Shown here: one piece after another, positions 24,389-36,268 of the stretch | Position numbering within the stretch: the stretch's first letter is position 1 | How the letters are laid out: the number at the start of each line of letters is the position of its first letter | Assembly (NCBI GenBank): GCA_000469685.2 | Contig: LS997564.1 | Coordinates: 39,900,448-39,964,447 of the forward strand | Direction: 5' to 3' | From: Haemonchus contortus | Lineage: Eukaryota; Nematoda; Chromadorea; Rhabditida; Trichostrongylidae | DNA: 64,000 nt | Translations under genes and position numbers: made by a program | The notes under the pieces: generated by a model | What the model was told of the DNA's origin: nothing | Database searches by the model: none | Seen by the model: only the letters and a program-made list of their open reading frames with translations

Positions 24389-24653
24389 CGCTGATCAATC
24401 TCGTTTTGTTGGGGTGTGCCCCCGCTTCGACTTCCATCCAAAATCGTCACGGCGTTTGAATGCGTACGTGGTCTATACAGTGACCTGCGGTGGCCAGCCA
24501 ATGTACAAGTCAGGGTTTTTATCCTCCCAAATGAGTCTGGTACCATCTAACTGATCCAGTAGCTTTGTTGGCATGAGCAAGTGTCAATCCAAGATTCGAT
24601 CTTCGGGCTAAGCATGTGATGGTGGGTGACGTAGCGCTGTTCCTACTTCACCC
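24389..24653 (-). mobile_element. tRNA-derived SINE, copy 7 (diverged)
   Basis: On the minus strand the 3' body is well kept (GGTCACTGTATAGACCACG, CTCATTTGGGAGGATAAAA). The tRNA-like head is strongly diverged, with a B-box-like GATCGAATCTT and traces of the A-box region near 24640. It is probably one of the older copies. Confidence 0.85.
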
Positions 24654-26296
24654 TATTGTTACCTTCTAACCTTATCGTTCTGTTGATAATCATAAACTGT
24701 CAAGCTGGGGACCCTCTTACAATCAGGCCACTTTGCCGATCAACTGTTGAGCCGTAGTGCTGGTAGGCGCCTTCACGAAATCGAAAATTTTCGCGTTTTT
24801 TTTTTCAGCTTTTTTCTCGTATTCCATTGGTTTCGAATAATTTGACCGTATGCCACCTTGTTATGTAGCTATTGTAGAATCTCATCAATCAATATTTGTT
24901 CATTCGATCGATCGGATAATCACTTTCTTCGATGCTAGTGCTGGGTAAACCTTGAGCACACACGTGCGAATGATGTTTAACTTTGAAACCTGCTGCACTT
25001 CGATTTTTTCCCTCCTTCCTGTTTACATGCTTGTTACTCTTTTTGCCTTCTTGTTTGTAAACAAAACTTATTTGGTGTAAAACATTACAACTTTAATCCA
25101 GTGTCCGAGCCGATAGGTCCTTCCTTTTTTGGCACTCACGATCAGTTTGAAAGTAATGATCCTTCTATGGGGAATGCAATAGGTATGTGGAGTGGATATG
25201 TCAGTGTTTTAACTACCCCCCGCAAAATCTAAGAAGCTGATGAAGACCGTCCTTAAACGAAGGGCTATCATCGAAGGATGGTAAGATCTAATTGTAGGAT
25301 AAGCCTGTAATTTTCATGATTCTTCTTTAGGAGACTGAGAAGGACTAATGAGCATTTGTGAGCCTTCTCCGTTTAGTTCATGTGTCAGTGTACGTGATCT
25401 CATCATGGCGAGTATCAACCGCTTTTATTTTTGTCCAACAGGATGAGAATGCAAGGCTTATTCTGCGAGGCGTTGCGGAAATGATGTTGCAGCCCAAAAA
25501 AATTCAAATAAGCGCCTTCTGAACCTTAACACGAATCTCTATTCTTCCCATAGACTGGCGAGAGTTTTGTGTTGAACAGCCTCTCTCGGGTTACACCCTG
25601 TCTTCGTCTTCTACCCCCAAATTGATGGCCTCGGATCTAACCGACTTAGATTGGAAAAGAAGTTGCTTCCGCCTTGTCGTTTGAGCGACCATACGATAGT
25701 GGGTGGTTCAGATGACTTTTTACTCTCCTATAGTCCGTGACGGAGTTCGATCCGATGTACTGCTCTGATGCAAAAGACTCTTTTCACCGGGAGATTTTTC
25801 GGCGCAACTGGGATAGCCTGCAGATCCCTTGGCTTTGTCTTCAGTTCTTGGAACGACGCACCCATCTCTTGAAGAGTCTCCGATTTGCTTGTTGTTTCGT
25901 TTTTCTCCTTAAAATAACCATCTTTTCAATCTACGCATTTCTGGCAGTTCTCCGCACTTCTTATGCCCACTCGGTACAATACGATAATCTTCATTTTACT
26001 TCCCCTGCATTCGAGCCCTTTCCTCGTTTGCTTTCCACCTCTTCTTTGTTGCTGTTCGAGTTGCACTACCCTGGACTTATACACATTCACCTTGAAACTG
26101 ACTTTCTCTTCTATCTCGAGCTCGTTTTTCTAGCCTTTACTGTTAAATATCTGAAAAAATGACTTGGGCATAACCATGTGCTAAACATAGAAATCGATCG
26201 CTGCCACGGATGGGCTAAAGGTGAAGGGCAGCTGATTTATTATGAGAGAGGGGGTTGTAGCCAAAAAGTACTGCTGAAGGTCGGATAAAGGTGCCC
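24654..26296. other. Non-coding stretch with one long unsupported open frame
   Basis: A 141-codon open frame from an ATG at 25737 is the longest non-transposon frame in the window. Its sequence is rich in L, F, S and Y because the DNA is T-rich. It shows no domain, no splice boundary and no convincing start context, so I do not call it a gene. Nothing else is recognised. Confidence 0.4.
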
Positions 26297-26297
26297 A

Positions 26298-26338
26298 GGG
26301 AGGGGGAGGGGGGGGGGGGGGGGGGAGGGGGGGGGGGG
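26298..26338 (+). repeat. Poly-G tract (G18 and G12 runs)
   Basis: Within 41 bp there are runs of 3, 5, 18 and 12 G separated by single A residues. Such a run can form intramolecular G-quadruplexes on the plus strand. In C. elegans similar poly-G/poly-C tracts depend on the DOG-1 (FANCJ-type) helicase for stability. Length is also prone to sequencing and assembly error. Confidence 0.95.
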
Positions 26339-26340
26339 TG

Positions 26341-27378
26341 TCGTCATTACGTAATCTCCCCATGCGATCAATATTGATCGATGCTCGACGGTGATCGACT
26401 GTCTTACAGAAACGATTCCTGCTCTCAGGTTCCCAGGACAAACTTCAGTATGCGGAAGAGAAGGTCTGTCCCTCTCTCTCTCTTTGGTTGTACAGTGTTC
26501 GTCACGGCTAACTCTGGCAAAAGTGGCCGTGTTGTGAAACTTCGGCCAATTTTTTTTATCTTATTTTTACTATTTACTAGCTGGACTCTTCATCTGAAAA
26601 AGTTTGACAATTCCTATCCTTACCATTTCTTTGGGTAATATGCCACAATTCTCTATGGCCAGAACTTGATGTCAGTCATGGTCATAAGAGCATTTGTGCA
26701 GCGAAAAAGATGACAGACATGCTCCTATTAGGGTCGATTCTTTGCAAAGTGCACCAGACATTTCCTGGATGTCGTCATTGGGGTGATACATTGTGTAAGG
26801 GATACTCGTCATTTTGGGGGCGGTTTGGATAGGGGGGCGAAGGATGGGCTGATCCTTGATGAGGGCGGCATGAAATTTCCAAATAATATCGATAGAGATT
26901 CCATGCTTCAACGATTTTCATTAATTTAGTTTTATTTCTGACAGTGTACCAATTAGAAATTAACTATAGGTTCGGTACACACCATTGACCACAACCTTTG
27001 ATAGCATCTATCAACTTTTTTCGGATTCTAGACCGTTTTTTAAGTACTTCTGCTGTGAGATGAATTTCCCATTTTAGAGCCGCCCCGCCCACTTAAGGCG
27101 GAGCTTCGCAAAGCTTACTCATGCCGATTTCAATCTGGCCTTGCTTATTTAGATAATAACTTTCTTGCCTTTGAACTTTCGTTGAATCGGCTTTTGAATT
27201 TATGTAGAAAGTGCTGCCTATTGTGAAGACACTTCCTCTGCCGTAAGTGGGTCTCCTTTACTCTATTTGTTGGCCCATTCCTCCTTTGCTTAGTATTTTT
27301 CAGATTTCTGGGCTGCTAGGGAATCAAAACCGGGGATTATGCGAGAAACATCTAGGAAATCAGAGCTATTAATTGGTA
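26341..27378. other. Non-coding stretch, GC-box pair near 27080
   Basis: No supported gene. At 27078-27112 GCCGCCCCGCCCACTT is followed by AAGGCGGAGCTTCG, one of the recurring GC-box-like pairs described in the findings. Confidence 0.4.
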
Positions 27379-27392
27379 CATGTGTTGACCGC

Positions 27393-27695
27393 AGGGCGGA
27401 GGTGGTGTAGTGGCAAGTGGCGTACTATATCACACGCACGGTCAGGGGTTCGAATCCCGGATCGATGCCCGCCCAGGCCAACCAAGCCTTCCATCCCCCC
27501 GGGGTCGGTGAATTGGTACCAGACACGTCTGGGAGGATAAAAGCACTGACTTGTACATCGGCTGGCCACCGCAAGTCATTGTATAAGCCACATACGCACT
27601 CATTACGCCACTACGATTCTTAATGGAAGTCGAGTGCGGGGGCGCATCCCTCAGACGGGATTGATTGACGCCAAAAGCTTTATCCTTTTATCCTT
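27393..27695 (+). mobile_element. tRNA-derived SINE, copy 8, best-preserved
   Basis: Full-length reference copy for the window, 303 bp. The A box TGGTGTAGTGG is at 27403-27413, and the B box GGTTCGAATCC is at 27447-27457; both match the polymerase III consensus exactly. The 5' GGCGG can pair with CCGCC about 70 nt later, in the manner of a tRNA acceptor stem. The tail is CTTTATCCTTTTATCCTT. An exact 14-bp duplication, CATGTGTTGACCGC, flanks it at 27379-27392 and 27696-27709. Intact promoter boxes and exact duplication suggest a recent insertion. Confidence 0.97.
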
Positions 27696-27709
27696 CATGT
27701 GTTGACCGC

Positions 27710-30700
27710 TCTCCTAATGCTGTATATTGGTCGAGCTCGTTTTCAACCGCCTTTGAGATTTCGATGAAAAGCCGAATGCGTGGGATTGCCTCTGCAAGGG
27801 CTAAGTTTGGAAACATAATCTTTCCATGTATTCAAGAGGTACGGTAAGGTGTGGGTTGACAGTAATTGTTTTCCCTCCAATATGCGTCAGAGTGACACTT
27901 TTTCATACAGATTGAGTGGAATGACTTTGATAGATTTCCCATAAAAGGCTTATATAATATTTCTTATAAGGAAATATGTGAGAAAATGGATTAAAAGTTA
28001 ATCAAGTTTCTCATATAAATATCATGGGCTCTTTTTTTACCCCGCAGAACAATACTGGAAAGTCCTTAAAGGGCAAGGAACCCTGCGGGAATAAATGGTG
28101 GAGTTACTGAAAAAAAACCTTTAATGGATTCGTCATTTCAAAAGATAGCTTTTTTTCATTGAAGGAACCCATGGGAGTGGTTTTGATGGGGTCGTTTCAA
28201 AGTGTAAAAGGACTTTTGCTAATCGATCTGTTTCCGGTGGTTTTCTTTACTATCTAATTACTGTTTGTTCTGACCGATTCTAATGAATTTTTTCGAAACA
28301 GAAAACCAACCCGAAAAAGTCGAAATCTGAGAGTCTGGCGCTATTTGTAGAAATGTCCTTTGAGAACCAAAACAAGATTGTTTTTCTCGAGTACAGGAAA
28401 CCACCTTTTGGGTGTGGCTCAGCTGAAAGACTCCCAATGGATGCCCTACATGAATACCCGAATCCAATTTATAATCACCCTCACGCTCCGCCTTTCCATA
28501 CGACCTTGGGATTAGTCGAGCATCTGCTCCCTTCACAGGCTCTCTTATACTATTTGTTGAAGAAGACGTCGCTTCTTCTCCATCGCTTCCGTGTCCCACG
28601 TTCAGGTGCTAGCTACATCGCCGTGACATACAGTGTGGAATGCTTTTGGGGAAATGTGATGTTGCCTTTGAGAAATTGTTCTACGTCCCGATCAGCCGTG
28701 TGAAGTACTCACCATGCAAGCTCCGCCCATTAGATGGATAGCTCCTCCCACCGCTCCCAAGTTGTTCATCTTGTTTCACTAATGGAACTGTTCAATACGA
28801 ATATTAATGAAGATATCACTGCATCCCTTTCCTTGAACTACTGCGTTAGTGCTGGTGCCACGCCCCCTCACTCAAACCCCGCCCATCTGGAAAGGCTCTT
28901 GACTGTCATGATGTGATTTTATCCTTTCAGTCCAGCAACCATTCTCGGAAACGTTTTTGATGCTTGACTGAAGTCGATGTCAAAAGACGTTTACTTTTTG
29001 TATATAATATCGGGGGCAATCAATTGGGACCATGGAGGGAATTTTCATACGCCATCTTGTCCAATTGCAGCTTTGCAGATGCAAAATTGATGCCTGTCAA
29101 GGCTGTGTGTAGAAGAAAGTCGTTAGCTTTTGACATATATGTCACGATGAGACTCAATTGTTCTTACTCGGTCATTCCAACGCTCTAGGGACAGGGACGA
29201 ATTGACGCCCCAAACCACCGAAGGGATCTTATGTAGGTTAATCTGCTTGGGATTACTAGCCTAGTTTGCCTATACTCCCTTTTACGATTGCACTATCCCA
29301 AACGTAATAAAAGGGTAAAGCGTGCAAATAGGGATTTCATTCAAGAAGGTCGTAGTCAGTACATACATATGTTATTGGCATGATGCCTACTCATCCATCA
29401 AGAGCTGCTCGAAAAAGGTCTTCTTCCTTGTCAGTGCTGTCGGAAGTTGACGGCAGTTCTGTCCATTTCAGCACGACCTTCTCCAGTCACTTATCCGTGG
29501 CTGTCTCCTCCACTCGGACGTTCCTTTTGACTCTCAACTCATGCTCCATCCCTAATCCCTAATGCTTGACTTGGATCAACAGATGATGCCTGAAAGCTAC
29601 TTTCCACTCGTATGAATGCTTTTGGAGTTTGTTTATCGTAAATGTGGGAGATTGGTACTAGTCAACAAAAGTTTTTCACGTAATCCGCTTTCTAAATGCG
29701 CACTCTTACAACGAACAACCGTAAGTAACCCAATTTGCCAACCAGTACGTCATCTACTTGAAATTGAATGGAAATTCGTTTTGAGAGTCGCATGAATTGT
29801 TTTCCTGGAACTGTAGACGTTCGTGTTGTTTGTTTACTCGGATATCTCCGCCAATTTCCATTTCAAGTCCTTCCATTAGTATTCGTCGTCACTTATGCAT
29901 AGAAAATTGTTGACCAAATTGGAAGTAAAATAGTGGGATGACGGAAGCTTCTGAGCTACGAGCGATGGCCTGTTTTGGAATATCTCCTTTCCGCGATATT
30001 CGGGGTTTGTATGCGATTTTCGGTGGATTCTTGACAGCTTTTTTATGTGTGCTCACACCAAGGCTTCAGAAGTCCAGTGTATCCCACAAGTCCTCGAATA
30101 CCACGTTCCGGTACTGGTAGCTGTCATTGAGTAAAAGGAGACAAGCCAAAAAGGAAAGAAATTGAGCTGTTTTCAATGAACTGATCCACCTATGTCATCC
30201 TGTAGAAAATTTCGTCTTAGAAGAACCGCCCACATCGAAGGTCACGCCCCACTACCCACACCCACTTATGCAGTGCCAAAGGAAGCCTACAAGTAATTCT
30301 TATTCTACCAAAAATGACAGGTATCCATCGATGAAAACAGGGTTGAAATGAAGTACATAAGCTGTTCATTTGCTTGTGGTTTCAACCTTCGAAGATAGGA
30401 AGTGTGCGTAGAGGGATGGAGCCAGTGCGAAGGGGCGTGGTTTGTGTAACAGAGTATAAGTCCTTTCCTCATGGAGGGGTTGCCTCTGTGACTTTTTAGA
30501 TCTCGGGAATTTTCGTTAACCGTAAAAGCTTAGCTTTTCGCGTGAATTTCATCTTCAACGATGGAAGGGCAGTATGGAGAGGCGGAGTTTGTGGGGCGAA
30601 GCGCATGTTTTGCTTTTTTCCGCTAGATTGTTAAGCGTACCAGTGAAGCGCAGACTGAAATATTCTTTTCTAGCGGATTTAAGCTGACTTCGATAAAATC

Positions 30701-32779
30701 AAATTACTCAGCGAAGGGAGAATATTGTGACGTAGCGAGTGCACTGGTGTGCTGAGGAAAACAACTTGCTCTATGTGCATTATATAAGTCCCTGCTACTG
30801 GAAGACAGCCGATAGTATCGCTCGCTACCTTCTCAATATCATTTTCAAACCTTTCCATTGCCTTTTACCAATCATTTTCCAAGCGGAAAGAACATTCTGA
30901 CAGCTGACATCGGCCTCTTCGATATGCTCCCCTTCTTTTTAATTAATTTTTTTTTAGATGCGGAACTTTTTTCCCTTCCCTTTGAGCTGCTAACGTTTTT
31001 CACTCGAAGTGAAGACTTCTATGGATGCATTTACGCCGATCTCTCTTCTATAAAGCGAATATCTACCTTCACTACATATGAGTACAGATGTACTATTGTG
31101 ATGAAGCCTTTTATGGATGCTCGAGCTTCATTATAACAGCCTATCCATCCCTCTCAATGCTCATTAGCTAGAAAAGAGCATCCTATGGATATGGATCAGA
31201 GTGTGATGTGCCCTTTCACATGTCTTCCTGCTTAGCGCTGTACCTATCATGCATGCTTCGCCTAGCTGCCTCCCTTCGAGCTCCTCCTTTTTTCGACAAT
31301 TTCTTATCTCTTACCGTCTTTTATCACTTCCTATCGCTAGCTTTGAACCGATACTATTTTTTGCCGAAGCACCTTTTCAGCTATTATTTGGATCCATCTA
31401 TGTGGCCTCTTATTGTGCAGTCTTTGTAAATGAGCATGTGCTTTAAATGCAGGTTTTATCATCAAACATTATCACGAGGTAGCATTTTTTAACATTTGCT
31501 ATCACTCGTTATCACTCCGCTCTAACTTCCATTTATCTGATTTTGATGAGCAGGTTCTGTTTTGTGACTTTATTGACGCTTAAAGGCTATCTATGCAATA
31601 ATAATCGTAGTCAGAGACGAGAAATGATAAGAGATGATAACAGGTGCTACTACTTGATCATGTGTTGTAACGAAAATCTGCATTTACATTTCCTTCTCAT
31701 TTACAGATGAGGCTCGTTCGATCGGTAATGAAAACGAATAGAGCCTCATTACTGCTGAAATAGGGCTTCATAAGAGTGGAACTGAAGTAGTAAAGAAGGG
31801 TTAAATTAAAATTGTTAAATGAGTTCCAATTACGCTATAAAAAGGAGGAAGCCCATCACATACAGAGCAATCTTGGAATTAAATTCGATAACTCGGGCTC
31901 TTATGACAGCTTTCTTCTAATGCTTACTGCATATCGATCCCTTTTTGACTTTCGGTAATACATAGTATTCCTGAGGACCCATTTCTACCATTATTCCAGT
32001 CCTAATCGCACAGGAACACTTTGGAACTGAAAATCCTACTCGGTCATAGATGAATTTAGAGATGACAAGTTTTCTGGTGGAGAATTCCGGCGCTAACGGT
32101 GAATGTGTCGCGAAGTAAATGTGGAAGTCAGAATAATTTGTTCCACCTGTAATCTTTAATTTTCAGAATTGTAGGAGTTACAGAGAGAGTGAGTGCAGTT
32201 TCTTCACGGCCAGAAGACATTCCTCTCTCTATAAAACCTCCTACGGACCCATAAGTGGACGTCCCAGGGGGCAGCGGAAATTCTGAAGAAATTTTGATCG
32301 TTCATTGCCTCTATCCTATGCCACATGTGGCCTTCTTTAGAGCCAGAGTATGGCCCCAAGAAATAGTCTTTTTTGACGGATACTCATCCTCGACAAGTGT
32401 TGAAGGAGTTGGTGATCGTATAAATTTTAATGTTTTTATCTGACATTTTTCAGTTGCTGCATTTTTTATAACGTCCTCATTTCCTTCTGAATACCTCTTA
32501 TCATTGATTATCAGCAATTAGCACTATTTATCATCAGTGGCAGAAAACCCTGCAAAGTCGTATGGAAGAGCTCATAAAATTACCCTCAAGAACCCAGCTG
32601 CCCAGCAGATCACGTGATTTCGGAGAACGTCCGTTGTGCGCGTCCGTCGAAAGTAGGTCACCCCGCCCACTCCGCGCGCGGCGCACCCCAACTGAGGTCT
32701 TGACATTGCATTACAGTACCACCAAGTGACAATGAAGCGAATGATTTGCATTTGTCCATGTTAACTTCTCTTTGGCTGA
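27710..32779. other. Non-coding stretch with TTATCA/TGATAA clusters
   Basis: No gene is supported. Several GC-box-like motif pairs occur (about 28710, 28857, 30224, 30433, 30575). GATA-type motifs cluster at 31456-31640 (three TTATCA and two TGATAA) and at 32498-32533 (three TTATCA in 36 bp). A GC-rich patch lies at 32600-32700. Confidence 0.4.
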
Positions 32780-33001
32780 CTGCTGTGGACCAAGCGCAAA
32801 TCGTATGCCCCACAGACAACTGCGACGTTTGTCAAAGATCGCGGGCTTATGCGTCGCGTGCGGCGGCTGCGCCGTGACCTAGTTTTGACGGACGCGCTTA
32901 ACGAAGCGCACTCCGTGATTTTTGCAGTGCCGATAGTCTCGATGTTGTCCTCGCAAGTCGTATCTTCGGCCATGCAAAGCGACAAACTGATGCACCTGTA
33001 A
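32780..33001 (+). CDS. Possible exon, unrecognised protein
   Basis: A 73-codon frame opens after a TGA and closes at TAA. Its codons are markedly GC-rich compared with the surroundings. It encodes a basic segment (GLMRRVRRLRRDLV), an acidic turn, and a hydrophobic stretch (SVIFAVPIVSMLSS) long enough for a membrane helix. A TTTTTGCAG acceptor falls in its middle, and CTGTAAAG near the end could be a weak donor, so a shorter exon is also possible. No ATG-initiated full gene can be built, and no neighbouring exons were found. I do not recognise the family, and chance remains quite possible. Confidence 0.22.
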   Translation: MLWTKRKSYAPQTTATFVKDRGLMRRVRRLRRDLVLTDALNEAHSVIFAVPIVSMLSSQVVSSAMQSDKLMHL

Positions 33002-36000
33002 AGGCCTCTTTAGAAGACCCCTTCTCATAGCTTACAATTTCCCTGATAGAACAATCTGTACTTATCCCATATGGGACAATGCCCAATCGAACTGTTTTAT
33101 TATTACTTCCACGTCAACTGCGAGCACACCAAATTTATTTTTTCACTTATTTGTTACGTAATGTATGAAAATGTCACATATTGGTACGTTATTGGTTAAT
33201 GTCATACAATATTGGAAGCCTGTTATTACGTGCAAGTACTATTGAATTATTCGCACAGATCCAAGTTCTTACAGCAGTAGTAGCCGTAAAGTAAAAAGTA
33301 TCCGGTGCAGGACAGACAGGGACACATCGATTTAGACGTCTCTTGGTTTTACTTCACTTCATAGAGCAGAGCAACGCAAAATAGTATGGGAGGTTTTTCC
33401 TTGTATGACGATGCAATGTACGGCAACTTGGATGCGAGCAGGCCCTCTTGATTAAAATGATCTTTGTGTTCACTTGACATTATATTCCTCGGTCAGTATT
33501 ACTCTAGGAGCCCGTAATGAAAATTTGTTCTCAAATACTGAATTAGACTAGATCGTCACGTATCGGGTTATCCCAATTTGATGGCGATTTTCTTTTCTTC
33601 CTACGTTCCCAAATCCGCTAACAACTTCTGTGCTCTATCTCAAGTGCCTTGCTAGCACGTGGGCGGAGCTCGCCATAGAAGTGCTGGATAGTTGCTTAGG
33701 GTCACGATTTCCGGTTAAATTGGTTTCCGAGATGTCCAACCAACTATTCTGAGGATACCACCCAAAAACAGCTATTTAAACCGCTTTGTCGAGGCTGTAC
33801 CATTCACAATGGAGCATAGATGTTGAAATCCAAACAATTACTCATGATCCATGGCAACAGTGAGATACAAATGTATACAGTTTTGAAATTTTTATACTGC
33901 AGCCGACATTGTACGCGATTGTACAGACTCATATATATCAAAACAACCTGATTTTCTAGCTTTCTTTGCCACCTTTGTGTTTTTCAACACCATCACTTCC
34001 ATTGTTTCACCTAAAACAAGTACCTTAAAATTATCGTGGACTGGACCTTGAAATAGTAGTGAGAGGGTGTTATCACTACCCGATATAGATTCTACTTCAC
34101 TGCGACTGCTTCTCCTATTCAGTTCCTCCTGACAATCATTATTTTGCCATCATTCAAGTAGGTGGACACGAAAAAACTTAGTTGTTGTGTAAATGGTTTG
34201 GTGAATACAGTGAACCAGTTCTTCTCCAGCTCAGCAGCTGACCTAGACCGTTTGAAAAATTTAATTTTTACTTTTCTTTACAATTTGAATGACAGTATGT
34301 ACAATTCTTTTTTCCTCTCCTATCTTTTTTTGTTGGAGAAGCACCCGGAAAACCAATTTCGAAATCCTTTTGGGAGCTTTTTATCAAGAAGGGTAACTAG
34401 AACATATAATTAGCCTGTATGGGAGTTTCCATGGGAACATTTTTGTCATGAGAAGGTTCGAAATGATAGCGAAAGGATCTTCTTTCAGATGATCTATGGG
34501 ATCACTTCAATGGGTGGGAGGCGGAATGGCACAGAATTTGCAGAACTATCACATTCAAGACTCCTGGGACCGGATCCTGGGTGTCGAAATTGTGATATAA
34601 ATTGTTGAGAGTTACATATCGTCCGGGGTTCAGAGATTTGTCCCTTGTTCATGAACTAGGTTTTCCAATTAATCTTGAAAGAAGCAGGCACTGGTAACTA
34701 AAAATATCAAAATCAGAAAAATATCAAAATTAGTTGACCTGTGTGAGGTTCCTACCTGGGGGATCGATTCCCAAAAGCACGTTTATCTGCGGAACCTAAG
34801 GGAACAGCTTCGCTTACATCCACGCTTTTTGTGTTGAAGATCATTTTACAGCTAGCATAATGATATCAAAAGCAACTCCCACTATTTACTATGCCATGCT
34901 GACTACCATTCTGTCGGCCAGCTGTGAATTAGGAATAACAAAATATCGGAAATGCGTGAAATAGGATATCCCCTCTCCTTCATTCGATTCTTGGGGCTTT
35001 GAGCTAGTTCGAGGAGGTGCAGAATTGGCTTCTTTGGCTTGTCCCCCCTTATAATCTTAATACTTTGTCTTAATATTATCGGTTGTATTTATTTATTGGG
35101 ATGAGTTCAGACTTCATGATATCATCGAATACCCTATGATAATCATACATTTTTGGCGCTACATTCACTGCTGGGAATCATATAGTAACGTAGTTGCAGG
35201 TAGACCTTTACATCACTGTTATTCAAGCTTGGGCGATAAGTTTCCCGATGGAAGTATGCCTGGTAGGATCAGTTTGGGACGATAACGAACCAAGGCTCGG
35301 AACAGCACTAAGTTGGAGTCTGAAGTTTAGATGCGTGCGCAAAGGTTCAGCAAATACAACTGGGAGTCGTGTAGTCGTGTAGGTATCGTATCTCAAGAAC
35401 AGCCAAGTAACCACCTTACTCTTTTGCTTAAATGTCCCTTGAAAGTATGCTCGTTAGTAGAACAGCAAGACCATTCATGTGCTCATGAACATTTCGAAAG
35501 AAAACTCCTCTTTCTGGGTTACTTCTCGGACCCCAACTGACAGTTACAGCAGGGTACAGTCGTGGAAAACTTCAAGGAGTGATCAGACCTTGTAGATGGG
35601 CAGAAACCGTATGTCTCAGCCGTCACCGAACACTGATTGTTGGAAGCGAAAACGGACTGGTGCGCGTACTTTCGTTTCCGCTTTGCAGTCAAGCGAAAAG
35701 GCAGTCAAATGCAAGAATGCCATGTTCGAATGGACTCCGCTACAGTACTTTTTTAATTCTTCTTTGTAGGATAGCAGAAGTGGTGTGGGGTAGTGACAAA
35801 AGGGCTTGACTCCTATTGATCCCTCTCTGGAGTACTGTATGTATCCGTTTTTTCATCCAGACTCGGAGGCTTCTTTGAAGGAGAACGTACCTTTTCCTGG
35901 GCCGCTACTTCGCTGAGTTCTGAGTTGAGTCCGCTCAATTCGAAGGGATGTAAAGATCGGTCCATATAGACAAGGCTCGGTCCCACAAGATGCAGTGGCG

Positions 36001-36041
36001 CTATCCTGCCCTTTCAATCTTTCCTTTACTTCCGCAGTATT
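33002..36041. other. Non-coding stretch, nothing recognised
   Basis: No supported gene or RNA. A GC-box-like motif GTGGGCGGAGCTCG lies near 33660. A weak tRNA-like patch near 34526 was judged too degraded to call. Confidence 0.4.
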
Positions 36042-36053
36042 TATGTCCAGATT

Positions 36054-36256
36054 TTTGACTGACATGCAAGTTTACTGCAACCTTTCCAAGATTACAAACT
36101 TTATGAGGCTAACGTTTCGGCTAGCTCGCCTTCGTCAGAGCCTGAAAGTCGAACAACCATCGGAATAGATTCTATAATAAGGCAAGATAAACCCAGACAG
36201 TTCTCTAGACTAGGAAACCTCCTGGACTCGGTATACAAGAGGCTTACCTTGATGGC
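36054..36256 (-). mobile_element. Solo terminal repeat of Penelope-like element
   Basis: These 203 bp match the terminal repeats of the 53-59 kb composite in minus orientation. They run from just before the AAGGTAAGCC donor-like site to just beyond the hammerhead ribozyme and the GCAGTAAAC segment. No RT or endonuclease sequence is attached. An exact 12-bp duplication, TATGTCCAGATT, flanks it (36042-36053 and 36257-36268). The probable 106-nt intron (36247 down to 36142) is retained. The flanks differ from the composite copies at several sites, so it comes from a different, somewhat older insertion. Confidence 0.93.
36106..36143 (-). ncRNA. Hammerhead ribozyme in solo terminal repeat
   Basis: On the minus strand the parts are: stem I strand AGGCU, core CUGACGA, a stem II region with GGC and GCC around a short loop, core GAAAC, the self-complementary ACGU, then U and the stem I partner AGCCU. 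Cleavage would fall just before AGCCU. It is identical over 38 nt to the three copies in the composite, although neighbouring bases have diverged. Confidence 0.8.
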
Positions 36257-36268
36257 TATGTCCAGATT

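Noticed and set aside
25737..26162. 141-codon open frame
   Set aside because: T-rich DNA gives a hydrophobic, low-complexity peptide with no domain, splice boundary or similarity I recognise.
27393..27465. A functional tRNA gene
   Set aside because: The boxes are perfect, but the anticodon arm does not fold convincingly, a conserved 230-bp body follows in every copy, and target duplications flank the whole unit. It is a SINE head.
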